The notes under the pieces: model-generated
The model's database searches: none
What the model saw: only the letters and a program-made list of their open reading frames with translations
What the model was told of the DNA's origin: nothing
Program-made: the position numbers and the translations under genes
Part shown: positions 45,031-54,796 of the stretch, one piece after another
How positions within the stretch are numbered: position 1 is the stretch's first letter
How the letters are laid out: the number at the start of each line of letters is the position of its first letter
Origin: an uncultured Lachnospiraceae bacterium
GTDB lineage: Bacteria > Bacillota > Clostridia > Lachnospirales > Lachnospiraceae
Direction: 5' to 3'
DNA length: 64,000 nt
NCBI GenBank assembly: GCA_946414885.1
Contig: CAMKQH010000002.1
Span: 62,001-126,000, forward strand

Positions 45031-45801
45031 GTGCATACAAGCGTGTTTATCATTGATGATGAAGTGGAACTGACGGAATACACGGCGAAGTACTTTAACA
45101 TGTCAGGCGTGAAGACGGACTATGCGTTTGACGCGCAGTCAGCCCTCGATTATCTTGAAGAGAATACGGTTAGCCTGATCCTTTTGGACATTAATTTGGG
45201 TGGAGACTCGGGCTTTGACCTTTGTCAAAAGCTCCGGAAGGAAACGGACGTGCCGATCCTGTTCATCAGCGCGAGATCCAGTGAGGACGACATGATGCTG
45301 GCCTTGAACATTGGCGGCGACGATTACGTTTGCAAGCCTTATTCGCTGGGGGTTTTGCTGGCGAAGGTCAGGGCGGTCCTAAAGCGTTACGAGAGCAGTC
45401 AGACGGCCAAGACGAATGTGGCGCTAGGCGGGACAAGGAGTGACGGAAGTAACGCGGCGCAAGGCGGAGAAAAGGGATCCGATGACGCCATGCAGCAGGG
45501 CATCGTGAAGTTTGGGGAAGTCACCGTGGACCTGCGAAGCGGCATCGTAAAAGGAAAGAACGGGGAAGAGCGCCTTAAGGCCATGGAGTATAAGATCCTC
45601 AGTTACCTTTTACAAAACAAAAACAGGATCATTTCGAAGGATGAGTTCTTTGAGAAGATCTGGGAGACGGAATTTGTGGGAGACGTAACGCTGAACGTTC
45701 ACGTGCGTCACTTGCGGGAGAAGCTGGAAGAGAACCCCAAAGAACCAAAATATATCAAGACGGTTTGGGGAGTGGGTTTTATATTGGAATACCAGGAATA
45801 G
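45031..45801 (+). CDS. OmpR/PhoB-family response regulator
   Basis: 256 residues with a GTG start behind GGGAGGAAGGGGG. The receiver domain has the acidic pair DDE, phosphoacceptor Asp53 in LILLDINLGG and Lys in DDYVCKPYS. A winged-helix DNA-binding domain (about 160-255) carries MEYKILSYLLQNKNRI and VHVRHLREKLEENP. Between them is an unusually long Gly/Ser/Asn-rich linker (about 127-155). The partner kinase is encoded two genes on (47776), with a carbohydrate-enzyme gene between. Confidence 0.92.
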   Translation: MHTSVFIIDDEVELTEYTAKYFNMSGVKTDYAFDAQSALDYLEENTVSLILLDINLGGDSGFDLCQKLRKETDVPILFISARSSEDDMMLALNIGGDDYVCKPYSLGVLLAKVRAVLKRYESSQTAKTNVALGGTRSDGSNAAQGGEKGSDDAMQQGIVKFGEVTVDLRSGIVKGKNGEERLKAMEYKILSYLLQNKNRIISKDEFFEKIWETEFVGDVTLNVHVRHLREKLEENPKEPKYIKTVWGVGFILEYQE

Positions 45802-45810
45802 GGGGACAAA

Positions 45811-47772
45811 ATGGTGGAAGCAAAAACGTTGGCAGACGGCAGGGAGTTTTCTTTTTGGGAGAAGGAAACGGTTTACGAAAGGGAATTGTACGTGGCGCAG
45901 CAGGATCCGAATGCCTCGGATGAAAATGACGGCAGCAGACAGGCACCGTTCAAGACGATACAGGCAGCGGCAAGGATCGCAACGCCTGGTACGCACGTAC
46001 TGATCGGTCCGGGCGTATATCGCGAGTTTGTATCTCCGGCCATGGGCGGTGACGGTCCGGACCGCATGATCTGTTATGAGGCGCTGGAGAAGGGAACCGT
46101 GGTCATCAAGGCATCGGAAGAGATCCATTCGTTCCAAAAGAGCGAGGGTTGGAGAACGATGGGCAGGGGAGCCTTTCTGCAGGGAGAAAGACCGGAAGGC
46201 ATGAAGATCTGGGCGCACAGGCTGGATCCGGACACGTTCCGGGGATACAATCCTTTCTGCGCCGTGAACATTTTGCATGACAGATTGTTTATTGAATATG
46301 AGAAGACGGACATGACGCCTTATCTGAACAGGCGCGGCATGATCTTTTGTGACGGAAGGCCCTTAAAGCAAATGCCCCTCAGCGACATGCTTGGCGATGA
46401 GGACGGCACGTACTGGGTGGAGGCAAACGGACAGTGCATTCATTTTAGGCTTCCCGGGGATGCGGATCCCGCAGATCACTACATTGAGATCACCGTGAGG
46501 GAACAGTGCTTTGCGCCGATCGAGCCGTTCCTTAGCTATATCAAGGTCAAGGGCATTGTCTGCGCTCATGCCGCCATGGGAGCCCCGATCCCGCAGCGCG
46601 GCGCCATCTCGGCATACCGCGGTCACCACTGGGTCATTGAAGACTGTACCGTGGATTGGTCGAACGCGACGGGCATCGATATCGGAAATGAGTGCTGGCA
46701 TCATGAGTTTGATCATGAGCAGGTGGTTGGCTTTAGCGTGATCAGAAGGTGTCATATTAAGGATGCGGGCGTATGCGGCATTGCGGGACTCTATGCGCAG
46801 GGCATGCTGATCGAGGATAATCTGATCGAGGGTACGGGTTGGCAGAAGATGGAGCTTTCCTGGGAGGCAGGCGGCATCAAGCTTCACAACAGCGTGAACG
46901 GACTGTTCCGGAGAAACGTATTCCGCAGAACCTACCGTGCGGATCATCTTTGGCTGGACTGCGGCAACGTCAATAACCGCATCACGCAGAATCTGTTTCT
47001 GGACGGCATTGAGCAGCGCGAGGCCATCTTTATCGAATGTACGAGGGAAGGCGTCAACCTGATCGACAATAACGTATTCTGGAACGTGGAAGGGCGATTT
47101 GATCCTGCCAAGATCCCCAACAGGCCAGGTTCCACCGGATGGTACCGCATGGTGGAGGATGATATCATCAATGGTTACGCGGTGTACGGCGAGGGGACGG
47201 ATCGCATGCAGATCGTGAATAACCTGATCGGAAAGTGCAGGGCATACGCATATTACGCAAAGCCCGTGGCATTCCGCCTCATGCCTGGAGACCGCGGCGG
47301 CACGTCCAGGGACGCAAAGCTTTTGAACAATATCATTTATGACTGCGGTGAGGGTGCGATCTGCTTCCCGACGAAGGACAACGCATCCGAGGGCAATGCC
47401 TTCGTGAGACAGATGCGCGGAGGAGATCTTAGGATCATGTATCCCGCACCGGAAGTATGCCTTGACCTTAAGTCCTGGAGGGAATTCTACGGATTTGACT
47501 TAAACGGCGCGGAAGGCTGGTTTGACTTTGAAGTGGATACGGAGAAGCTTACGCTGAAGGTGACAAAGAGCAAGATGACGCCTCCCGGCTTTGGCCCGGT
47601 AGATCCGGCGCGCTTTGTCTACGCTCCGGAAGAAATGAAGAAGGTTGCGGCGGATCCCCGCATTACGCTGGATTTGACGGGAAAGGAAAGAACGGGCGAG
47701 ACGGCGGTGCCCGGACCTTTCGCCGAATTAAATGCGGAAGTGGAGTATTCCATTGATCCCAGAAAGCAGTAA
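45811..47772 (+). CDS. Parallel beta-helix carbohydrate-active enzyme (GH141-like)
   Basis: 653 residues, no signal peptide. The start of the helix domain shows YVAQQDPNASDENDGSRQAPFKTIQAA and GPGVYREFVSPAMGG, the opening typical of GH141-type and pectate-lyase-like helices. Repeated coils follow (IRRCHIKDAGVCGIAG, IEDNLIEGTG, FRRNVFRR, IVNNLIGKC, LLNNIIYDCG). GH141 members include fucosidase and xylanase activities, so an intracellular glycan hydrolase is the best guess. Its position between regulator and kinase, 9 bases after the former and 3 before the latter, says the two-component system and this enzyme are coexpressed. Confidence 0.75.
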   Translation: MVEAKTLADGREFSFWEKETVYERELYVAQQDPNASDENDGSRQAPFKTIQAAARIATPGTHVLIGPGVYREFVSPAMGGDGPDRMICYEALEKGTVVIKASEEIHSFQKSEGWRTMGRGAFLQGERPEGMKIWAHRLDPDTFRGYNPFCAVNILHDRLFIEYEKTDMTPYLNRRGMIFCDGRPLKQMPLSDMLGDEDGTYWVEANGQCIHFRLPGDADPADHYIEITVREQCFAPIEPFLSYIKVKGIVCAHAAMGAPIPQRGAISAYRGHHWVIEDCTVDWSNATGIDIGNECWHHEFDHEQVVGFSVIRRCHIKDAGVCGIAGLYAQGMLIEDNLIEGTGWQKMELSWEAGGIKLHNSVNGLFRRNVFRRTYRADHLWLDCGNVNNRITQNLFLDGIEQREAIFIECTREGVNLIDNNVFWNVEGRFDPAKIPNRPGSTGWYRMVEDDIINGYAVYGEGTDRMQIVNNLIGKCRAYAYYAKPVAFRLMPGDRGGTSRDAKLLNNIIYDCGEGAICFPTKDNASEGNAFVRQMRGGDLRIMYPAPEVCLDLKSWREFYGFDLNGAEGWFDFEVDTEKLTLKVTKSKMTPPGFGPVDPARFVYAPEEMKKVAADPRITLDLTGKERTGETAVPGPFAELNAEVEYSIDPRKQ

Positions 47773-47775
47773 TAC

Positions 47776-49083
47776 ATGAAGACAAAAGAGATTCTCATGC
47801 TGTCCGTCCTGTGTCTTTTGGCAGGAATGATCGGGGCAGTCATTCTTTTGAAAAGTTCATCGGATCAAGAGACGACAAGCGAATTTACCGTAAAGGTAAA
47901 TCGGCTTGTCGTTTTCATGGAAAAGAATTGGGAGCGATTGGAACAGGGCGGCGCCACTGCGAAGGAAACCATGGCGGAAAGCATTGCGCAGGACTTTGAT
48001 TACGTGCTCCTAAATGAGGATGGGGACGTTTTGTATCAAACAAGGGAAGGACTCTCGGTAAACATTTCCCAGGCAACGTCACGGTTTGACCTGATCCGCG
48101 ACGTCACGGCGGATGGAAAGGCCATCGGAAAGGTTTTGATCCATAATGGGTGGCAGGATGCGGAAGCACGCAAGATGCAGGGAATCGCGGCGATCTTTTT
48201 CGGAATGTCCTTCATCCTCGCCCTGTGCATGTTGGGGTATTCGTTTTACCTAAAAAAGAAAGTGATCCAGCCGTTTGAGCGGATGAAGGGCTTTGCGCAG
48301 CAAGTTGCCATGGGGAATCTCGACGTGCCGCTGGAGATGGATCGTGCAAACGTGTTTGGTGCGTTCACCCAGAGCTTCGACTTAATGCGAGAGGAACTGA
48401 AGGCATCAAGACTTCGGGAGGAGGCTGCGCTGAACAGCCGGAAGGAGCTGATCGCACAGCTTTCCCATGACATTAAAACGCCGGTAGCTTCCATCAAGGC
48501 CATGGCAGACGTGATGGAGCTTTCGGCAACGGATGCAGAGCAAAAGCAGACCATTCAGGCGATCAATGCCAAGGCGGATCAGATTGACAGACTGGTGTCC
48601 AACTTGTTCCATGCCACGCTGGAGGAACTTGAGCACCTGGAGGTGAACGTGGAGGAGTTGTCCTCCGGTGAGATACAAAAAATGATCCGTGAGGCGGATC
48701 ACCTGCGGCTGATCAATCAGTCAGAAATTCCAGAATGCGTGGTCATGGCCGATCCGCTGAGACTTAGCCAGGTGATTGGCAATGTAATCACTAATTCCTA
48801 TAAATATGCGGGAACGGAAATCAACGTTAGGGGATTCTTTGAAAAAACCGGGGACAAGGATTTTCTGACGCTGGAGATCAGCGATCAGGGCGGCGGCGTG
48901 CCGGAGGAGGAACTCACGCAGATCCTTGAAAAGTTTAAGAGAGGCTCCAACAGCAACGGAAAGGATGGCGCGGGTCTTGGACTGTACATTTCCAGTTATT
49001 TGATGAACAAAATGGACGGAAGTCTTAGTTGTAAGAACCAAAATGGCGGTTTTACGATCGTATTAAATTTATTGCTCGCCTAA
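47776..49083 (+). CDS. Sensor histidine kinase, HisKA type
   Basis: 435 residues: membrane helix 1 (about 6-26), an extracellular sensor of about 110 residues, helix 2 (about 137-158), HAMP-like region, then H box QLSHDIKTPVAS with His231. The ATPase domain shows N box NVITNSYKYAG, G1 DQGGGVPEEEL, F box FKRGSNSNG and G2 GAGLGLYI. It should phosphorylate the OmpR-type regulator at 45031. The start is 3 bases after the beta-helix gene with a weak ribosome site, implying translational coupling. Confidence 0.92.
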   Translation: MKTKEILMLSVLCLLAGMIGAVILLKSSSDQETTSEFTVKVNRLVVFMEKNWERLEQGGATAKETMAESIAQDFDYVLLNEDGDVLYQTREGLSVNISQATSRFDLIRDVTADGKAIGKVLIHNGWQDAEARKMQGIAAIFFGMSFILALCMLGYSFYLKKKVIQPFERMKGFAQQVAMGNLDVPLEMDRANVFGAFTQSFDLMREELKASRLREEAALNSRKELIAQLSHDIKTPVASIKAMADVMELSATDAEQKQTIQAINAKADQIDRLVSNLFHATLEELEHLEVNVEELSSGEIQKMIREADHLRLINQSEIPECVVMADPLRLSQVIGNVITNSYKYAGTEINVRGFFEKTGDKDFLTLEISDQGGGVPEEELTQILEKFKRGSNSNGKDGAGLGLYISSYLMNKMDGSLSCKNQNGGFTIVLNLLLA

Positions 49084-49173
49084 CCAGATTTTTTTTTACT
49101 GAGTAAAAGCTCCAAGAAAAATCATTAACAAATAGGAGGTTGTAAAACAGTAAAATTTTTCAGGGAGGAAGTT

Positions 49174-52100
49174 ATGAGCAGATCAAAGAAAAAGAGATGG
49201 TTGTTGAGAATTAGCGGCATTTTGCTTGCGTTGATGATGGTATTATCCAATTTTACCGGATTGTATCCTGCAATGAAGGCATTGGCGGTTTCATTCGTTG
49301 TGATCGACGCTCACGCGGCGGATCCGAGTACCGGCACCGTGTTGGGGGGAGGCTACGTGCTCCATGGTTCTGACGTGACGTTGGAAGCCTACCCAAATGA
49401 GGGTTACGTATTTTATGCTTGGTATGACGTATACGCAAAGGAAACATATTATGAAAATCCGCTTACAATTAACGCAACGGAATCAAAAGATATAAAAGCG
49501 TATTTTAGAGGACAAGGCGATCATGACATTTACGTGGTTTCTAATGATGGAGGTACGGTTTCCGTAGATCCCGCAAAAATAGGTTACGCTCCCGGCGACA
49601 AAGTTAACTTAAGCGCAATCCCCAATACGGACTACGTATTTGAGGCGTTCCTTCTTCGTGAAGAAGGACAGGTACAATATAGGGAAATTGGAAACTCCTT
49701 TTTTATGCCCAATAATGACGTATACGTGAAGGCGCGTTTTCGTTCTACCGTTTCTCATAACGTTACGATAGATCCTAACTTACAGCATGGAACCTTTACG
49801 CTTTTGGACGGAAAAACGTCTTACATGGAGGGAGAAACCGTAAGAATAGGCATTAGTCCTGAGGAAGGATATGAGTGTACGGAAGTCATAAACGTTCCGG
49901 CAGAATATACGGTCAGTTCTAACGTGATTTCTTTTAAGATGCCGGGACGTGACGTTATGATAACCGGTACTTTCGTAAAGAAAACAAAATTCAAAGCTAC
50001 CGTCTACCTGACTCCCTCTGATAGCGGAACGGTTGGATGTGATGAGACGGATACGGGTTTTTTAACTGTGTGGGCTACGCCAAAGGATGGATATGTTTTT
50101 GTCGGGTATTATGATTATACGAATATGGAACAAGGCGCGTTACTCGGTACTGACACTAATTATTCAACACAACTGACGGCCGACGCGAAGATCCTTGCAG
50201 TATTTAAAAAACTGATTACGCATGTTGCGTATCCCGAAGGCACTGGCACAACGACTGACGAATACGATAGTGAAACGAAACAATTCACCGTGACGGCGAC
50301 GCCCAATGAAGGATACGTATTCCAATATTGGGCTGAATTTCCTTCCCTTGAAATCATCAGCTCGGAACCGAAGTTTACCTTTGTGTCTGGAACCTATGAA
50401 ACGATCGTGGCATTCTTTAAGATACCGGTCACTTCCAAACTGAATGAGCCTCTTTACGCTGAACACGGTACGATCAGCATTGTCAATTACAAAACGACTT
50501 ATCTGGAAGGAGACGAAATTGAAGTCATCATAACACCTGATCCCGGATACGTTTTGGAAAACGCATATTATGGCGAATATGATTCTGTACATAACGTGCT
50601 TACCAATGCAAAAATAATTTCAGGGAACAAGTTTAGAATGCCCGGACATGACACTTGGATTGGCGCAGAGTTTGTTCGCGTATATAACGTGAATGCAACC
50701 GCTTCTTTGAGCGCAGGCGGCACCGTGACGGGCGGCGGTGAGTATAAGTCTGGTGAGACCGTAACACTCAAGGCAAAGGTCAATGAGGGATATGATTTTA
50801 TTAACTGGACGGAAAACGGAGAGGAAGTTAGTACCGAGGCAACCTATCAGTTTACAGCGTCTGCGGATTGTGAACTGGTTGCGAATTTTAAGAAAAAAGT
50901 AGTAATTTATAAGAATTATTATTACGAAAATTTTGAGGATTGGAAGTCTTATGAATGGACTTTCGTAGATGCCGACGGCGATAAAAAAAATTGGAGACGT
51001 GAAGAGGAAATCGACTACGACGTTTCGGGTGGGTGGTCATTGGAATCTATCGCAAGGATGAGCTATAGAGAATATGATCCGGATAACTGGGCCATTACGC
51101 CAGCCATTATTGCTCCGGAAGATGCCAGACTTTCTTTCTGGATGTATCAGTACAGAACATTTCGTTATAAGGGGACGGATACTTTGGGAGTATACGTTGG
51201 TCTCAGCCCTGATCCAAACCAAATGATTAAGCTGAAAGATTTCACGATTGACACTAAGGCTGACCAATCGTGCCAAGTGGATCTTAGCGCTTATGCGGGA
51301 CAAAAGATTTATATTGGATTCCGGCATTACGATTCGATTAACGGCATTACCCTGTACTTAGACAACGTGGAAGTAAGCGGTGCCGGAGCCGTACTGACGG
51401 ATGAGAATCTGGCAATTGCCAAGAAATCCATAACGCTTTATGACACCATCTCCATTGACTTTAAGGTATCGAAATCTGCAGTTGCAAATTACCACGATCC
51501 TTATCTTTTGGTGATGCAGGGCGCAGATAAGAGCAAGATTACGGAGTATCGTGAAGACGGAGATCTTTTGATCTTTACCTACCGCGTGGCGCCGCAGATG
51601 ATGGGTGAACCGGTGGTAGCCATACCGCATGCACTCAATGCAAACGGTGAAGACGTAATGGGCACGGCCCTCAAGTATTCCGTGGCAGAATACTGCTGCA
51701 ACATGCTGAACAATGCGAAATACCAGACGGATGAATACGCAGTATTAAGAAGGCTTCTCGTGGACATCCTGCTCTACGGCGATGCGGCGCAGATTTACGC
51801 AGAGTACAAAACGAATGAGTTGGCAAGCGCAAAGCTTACGGACGCCCAGCGCGCGATGGGTACGGACGTAAACGCTGAGATGAACTACGCGTCAGTCAGG
51901 AAAAAGAACTGTGCGACGGTGGAAAACCCTCTTGCAACCATCGAAACGGCGGCGCTGTTCCTTGAGGCTGCGGTCGACGTGCAGTTTAAGTTTACGGCGA
52001 GCGATCTTGCGGGCCTACGCGTGGTGGTAACGGACGACGAGGCAGGTACAAACGTGCTCGGCGAGTACCCGGCGAAGGCAAGTCAAATTGACGAGAACGG

Positions 52101-52329
52101 ACATTATTACGTAACCTTTGATTACCTGAACGCGGCCCAGATGAGAAAGACGGTCTACGCAACGGTGATGAAGGGCAGTGATAAGGTCAGCAACACCTTC
52201 CGCTACAGCATCGAATCCTATGCCTATTCCATGACGGACAGGGAGGGCTACGAGAACCTTGGCCTGTTGCTTGACGCCATGATGCGCTATGGCGATTCCG
52301 CCGCAGCATTTGCAGAATCAATTAAATAA
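49174..52329 (+). CDS. Large secreted surface protein: InlB-like repeats, cleaved-adhesin domain, shared C-terminal region
   Basis: 1051 residues. A very basic start and hydrophobic core (about 10-38) form the signal peptide. Residues about 40-575 are divergent InlB B-repeats (each with a V-T/V-L strand, GY-F and W/F motifs such as YPNEGYVFYAWYDVY and NEGYDFINWTENGEEV). A jelly-roll domain (about 587-735) with YYENFEDW, NWAITPAI and YLDNVEV follows. From about 741 to the end it aligns with the C-termini of the proteins at 4106 and 9009. No LPXTG motif. GGGAGGAAG precedes the ATG; a second AGGAGG lies at 49134 in the leader. Likely a cell-surface adhesin, separated by 38 kb from its two paralogues. 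Confidence 0.85.
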   Translation: MSRSKKKRWLLRISGILLALMMVLSNFTGLYPAMKALAVSFVVIDAHAADPSTGTVLGGGYVLHGSDVTLEAYPNEGYVFYAWYDVYAKETYYENPLTINATESKDIKAYFRGQGDHDIYVVSNDGGTVSVDPAKIGYAPGDKVNLSAIPNTDYVFEAFLLREEGQVQYREIGNSFFMPNNDVYVKARFRSTVSHNVTIDPNLQHGTFTLLDGKTSYMEGETVRIGISPEEGYECTEVINVPAEYTVSSNVISFKMPGRDVMITGTFVKKTKFKATVYLTPSDSGTVGCDETDTGFLTVWATPKDGYVFVGYYDYTNMEQGALLGTDTNYSTQLTADAKILAVFKKLITHVAYPEGTGTTTDEYDSETKQFTVTATPNEGYVFQYWAEFPSLEIISSEPKFTFVSGTYETIVAFFKIPVTSKLNEPLYAEHGTISIVNYKTTYLEGDEIEVIITPDPGYVLENAYYGEYDSVHNVLTNAKIISGNKFRMPGHDTWIGAEFVRVYNVNATASLSAGGTVTGGGEYKSGETVTLKAKVNEGYDFINWTENGEEVSTEATYQFTASADCELVANFKKKVVIYKNYYYENFEDWKSYEWTFVDADGDKKNWRREEEIDYDVSGGWSLESIARMSYREYDPDNWAITPAIIAPEDARLSFWMYQYRTFRYKGTDTLGVYVGLSPDPNQMIKLKDFTIDTKADQSCQVDLSAYAGQKIYIGFRHYDSINGITLYLDNVEVSGAGAVLTDENLAIAKKSITLYDTISIDFKVSKSAVANYHDPYLLVMQGADKSKITEYREDGDLLIFTYRVAPQMMGEPVVAIPHALNANGEDVMGTALKYSVAEYCCNMLNNAKYQTDEYAVLRRLLVDILLYGDAAQIYAEYKTNELASAKLTDAQRAMGTDVNAEMNYASVRKKNCATVENPLATIETAALFLEAAVDVQFKFTASDLAGLRVVVTDDEAGTNVLGEYPAKASQIDENGHYYVTFDYLNAAQMRKTVYATVMKGSDKVSNTFRYSIESYAYSMTDREGYENLGLLLDAMMRYGDSAAAFAESIK

Positions 52330-52339
52330 AATATCATGG

Positions 52340-52388
52340 TTGGGTCATGGGAACGTGTCAGTAGACACGTCCCCGTGACTCATTTTTT
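52340..52388 (+). terminator. Long palindromic terminator, member of a dispersed repeat
   Basis: GTCATGGGAACGTGTC pairs with GACACGTCCCCGTGAC around an AGTA loop with one mismatch and one wobble, followed by seven T. It closes the 49174 gene. The arm sequence closely resembles the element at 62244 read on the other strand. Confidence 0.88.
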
Positions 52389-53770
52389 TCAAGGATTTTT
52401 TCAAGGATCAAGTCTCTGTTCGCGTCGCTGAAGAGTTCCAGCACTTCCTCCTTGTCATAGGTGATCATCTCATCGAGGGTGATGCGCGCCTTTCGGTCGG
52501 AGCGGGCGTCAATTATGGGAAGATGGTCTTCGCCGGGCGAAGTGGCGATCGGGTAGGTGAAGGAAAATTCCCCGTCCGTTAAGACGGAATAACCGCCGGT
52601 ACATTGCGCACAGCCCCAAGTCGTGGAATTGCCTATAAGGGTCGCGCCGGCGTAAGTCTGAAGATAGTAAGCAAGAACGTCGCCAGAGCTGCCGGTGTCA
52701 CCATTGACCAAAACAATGAGGGGTAGTTCCTTCCAAGGACCGGTGCCATAAGTTTTTACGGGAAAGAGCGAGTGGTAGCTTCCATTCAAATAGTATCCCA
52801 TGTCACTAGGCAGGGGCTGATCGGAAAAGAGGGCGACCACGGATCTGGTCAGAGAGCTGTAACCGCCGTGACCTGCAAGGAAGATGGGCTGGAAGATCCG
52901 TTCATTCTCCACGTAACTGAACGCATAACGGGCATCAATGCATTTTACGGCGGAGGCGGCCTCACCGGTGGGGATGCCGTCCCATTTCGTGATGACGGTG
53001 CCGTTCTGAATGCCAAGCTGACTTGCTTCGCATCCTTCTTCCACAAGGATGGCGAGGTATTCCCCCTCTTTATCGCGAAACAGGGAGAAGCCGTAATCAT
53101 TTCCCGCAAGCTTCTGGATGCCTTCCTGGTTCGCTGAGGAGTTCGTCGTGCGAACCCTTACGTGACCGTCGTAGAGATCATAGCGCAGTTCATAAAGAGC
53201 CATGAGCATGGCAACCTTATCCTGATTCTTTTCAGCCTCCCGGACCATCGGGAGGTATTTTTCCTTTAGGGCTTCCAGGTCGAGTTCCTTCCAATCGCGG
53301 AGCACGTAGGCCGTGCCGAGGTCGTCTATGGTTTTTGCGAAGCTTTTCTCCCAACTGTCATGAGAGTGGTTGCCAACGTAGACGTAAGTGACGCAGACGG
53401 CAACAAAGATGATCCCCAAGATGATCCGGCCAATGGAAAATACGTACGTCAAAATGGAATAGGCTTTGTAGGAGCGCTTAAGGAAAATGACGATGCCCCA
53501 CAGAAAAATGAGGAGGGACGCTACGCCAAGTGCCGCATAGCGCTGCAGGGTCAGTTCCGGCATCCCGATGATCCGGTTGTGATAATAGAAAACCAGAAAC
53601 GTCAGCAGGGGAACCGCACAGAGGGCGCACCAGACCCTTTCCCATCTAGCCTTCATAAAGTGATGAAGTACGGTGAGTGCCATGAGAGATGACAGAATAA
53701 ATACCGTTATGGCCTGAAAGGAAGATTCCATCATTCTAAATAATAGATAAATATATTTAATGATCAGCAT
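52358..53770 (-). CDS. Membrane-bound S41-family peptidase (C-terminal-processing type)
   Basis: 470 residues. Four membrane helices in the first 130 residues, then an extracellular part with a PDZ-like segment (about 225-270) and the S41 core, where the nucleophile is in VNGDTGSSGDVLAYYLQTYAGA. These serine-lysine enzymes trim C-termini of exported proteins. AAAAGGAGGAAAAC lies just before the start on the minus strand. The gene is convergent with the surface-protein gene and divergent from an ABC transporter. A role in processing surface proteins is possible, but only from position. Confidence 0.8.
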   Translation of the reverse strand: MLIIKYIYLLFRMMESSFQAITVFILSSLMALTVLHHFMKARWERVWCALCAVPLLTFLVFYYHNRIIGMPELTLQRYAALGVASLLIFLWGIVIFLKRSYKAYSILTYVFSIGRIILGIIFVAVCVTYVYVGNHSHDSWEKSFAKTIDDLGTAYVLRDWKELDLEALKEKYLPMVREAEKNQDKVAMLMALYELRYDLYDGHVRVRTTNSSANQEGIQKLAGNDYGFSLFRDKEGEYLAILVEEGCEASQLGIQNGTVITKWDGIPTGEAASAVKCIDARYAFSYVENERIFQPIFLAGHGGYSSLTRSVVALFSDQPLPSDMGYYLNGSYHSLFPVKTYGTGPWKELPLIVLVNGDTGSSGDVLAYYLQTYAGATLIGNSTTWGCAQCTGGYSVLTDGEFSFTYPIATSPGEDHLPIIDARSDRKARITLDEMITYDKEEVLELFSDANRDLILEKILEKNESRGRVY

Positions 53771-54023
53771 GTTTTCCTCCTTTTGTGATAAAGCATCTGA
53801 CGTTTAGGGTTATTAAAGTTTGCGATTTCATTTTATCCCGCCGGCATGAAAATGCTTTGTCAAATCTTTAATTGTTTTTTAATTTTGCCCTGGAATGCAG
53901 ACGCAAAAAGAATTAAAGATTAGGCAAAGATTTCCTTTGCAAAATGGATTATGATAAATGCAAGCAAGAAAAGCGGCGTCACTTGGCCAAGCGCTGCAGA
54001 GTTGGTTGGAAGGGAGAAAAACG

Positions 54024-54782
54024 ATGAGCGAAGTCGTTATCAAGACAGAGAAATTATCGAAGAGTTTTTCCATTGGAGGAAAACAACAACATATTTTGAA
54101 GAATCTGGATCTCGAGATCTATCAGGGAGATTTCACGGTGATCATGGGACCCTCCGGCGCAGGAAAGTCAACGCTCCTCTACGCGCTTTCGGGCATGGAC
54201 AGGGCGAGCCTTGGGAGCATTTATTATTCGGGAGAAAATATCACGAAGTATTCTGACGACAAGTTGGCAGTCTTTCGGAGAAAGCATTGCGGCTTTGTCT
54301 TTCAGCAGATCCATCTCGTGGAGAACATGAGCATCATGGACAACGTGATCTCCGCAGGCATGCTGACGGGACAGAAGCAAAAGGATCTGAAGGATAAGGC
54401 CATGGCATTGTTTGAGCAGGTGGGCATTGGCGAGGAGCTGACGAAGAAATTTCCGGCGCAGCTCTCCGGAGGCGAGGCACAGCGCTCTGCAGTGGTCCGG
54501 GCGCTGATCAATGACCCGGACGTGGTCTTCGCGGATGAACCGACGGGCGCGTTAAACAGTGCCGGCGTGAATGCCGTGCTTGACGTGCTGACAAAGGTAA
54601 ATCAAAGGGGACAGTCCATCGTGATGGTAACGCATGACGTGAAGTCCGCAAGGCGCGGGAACCGCATTCTGTACATCAGTGACGGTGGCATCGTCGGGGA
54701 ATGCCATCCCGGCGCGTACGTCAGCGAAGACCAAAACCGGCATGAAGTCATCCGTCAGTTCTTAGAGAAACAAGGTTGGTAA
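54024..54782 (+). CDS. ABC transporter ATPase, BceA/LolD type
   Basis: 252 residues: Walker A GPSGAGKST, Q-loop FVFQQIHLVENM, signature LSGGEAQRSAVVRA, Walker B VVFADEPTGALNS and switch His in VMVTHDVKS. It energises the large FtsX-type permease encoded 14 bases downstream. Systems of this kind resist peptide antibiotics or move lipoproteins. ATG 54024 is behind GGAAGGGAG; the frame is open to 53958 without a site. No bce-type regulator genes adjoin. Confidence 0.9.
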   Translation: MSEVVIKTEKLSKSFSIGGKQQHILKNLDLEIYQGDFTVIMGPSGAGKSTLLYALSGMDRASLGSIYYSGENITKYSDDKLAVFRRKHCGFVFQQIHLVENMSIMDNVISAGMLTGQKQKDLKDKAMALFEQVGIGEELTKKFPAQLSGGEAQRSAVVRALINDPDVVFADEPTGALNSAGVNAVLDVLTKVNQRGQSIVMVTHDVKSARRGNRILYISDGGIVGECHPGAYVSEDQNRHEVIRQFLEKQGW

Positions 54783-54796
54783 GGTGGAGGAAGACT

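Noticed and set aside
53771..54023. Promoters in the divergent gap between the S41 peptidase and the ABC operon
   Set aside because: A minus-strand TTGACA (53863-53858) lacks a -10 box at proper distance, and the plus-strand candidates are equally poor, so none is claimed.
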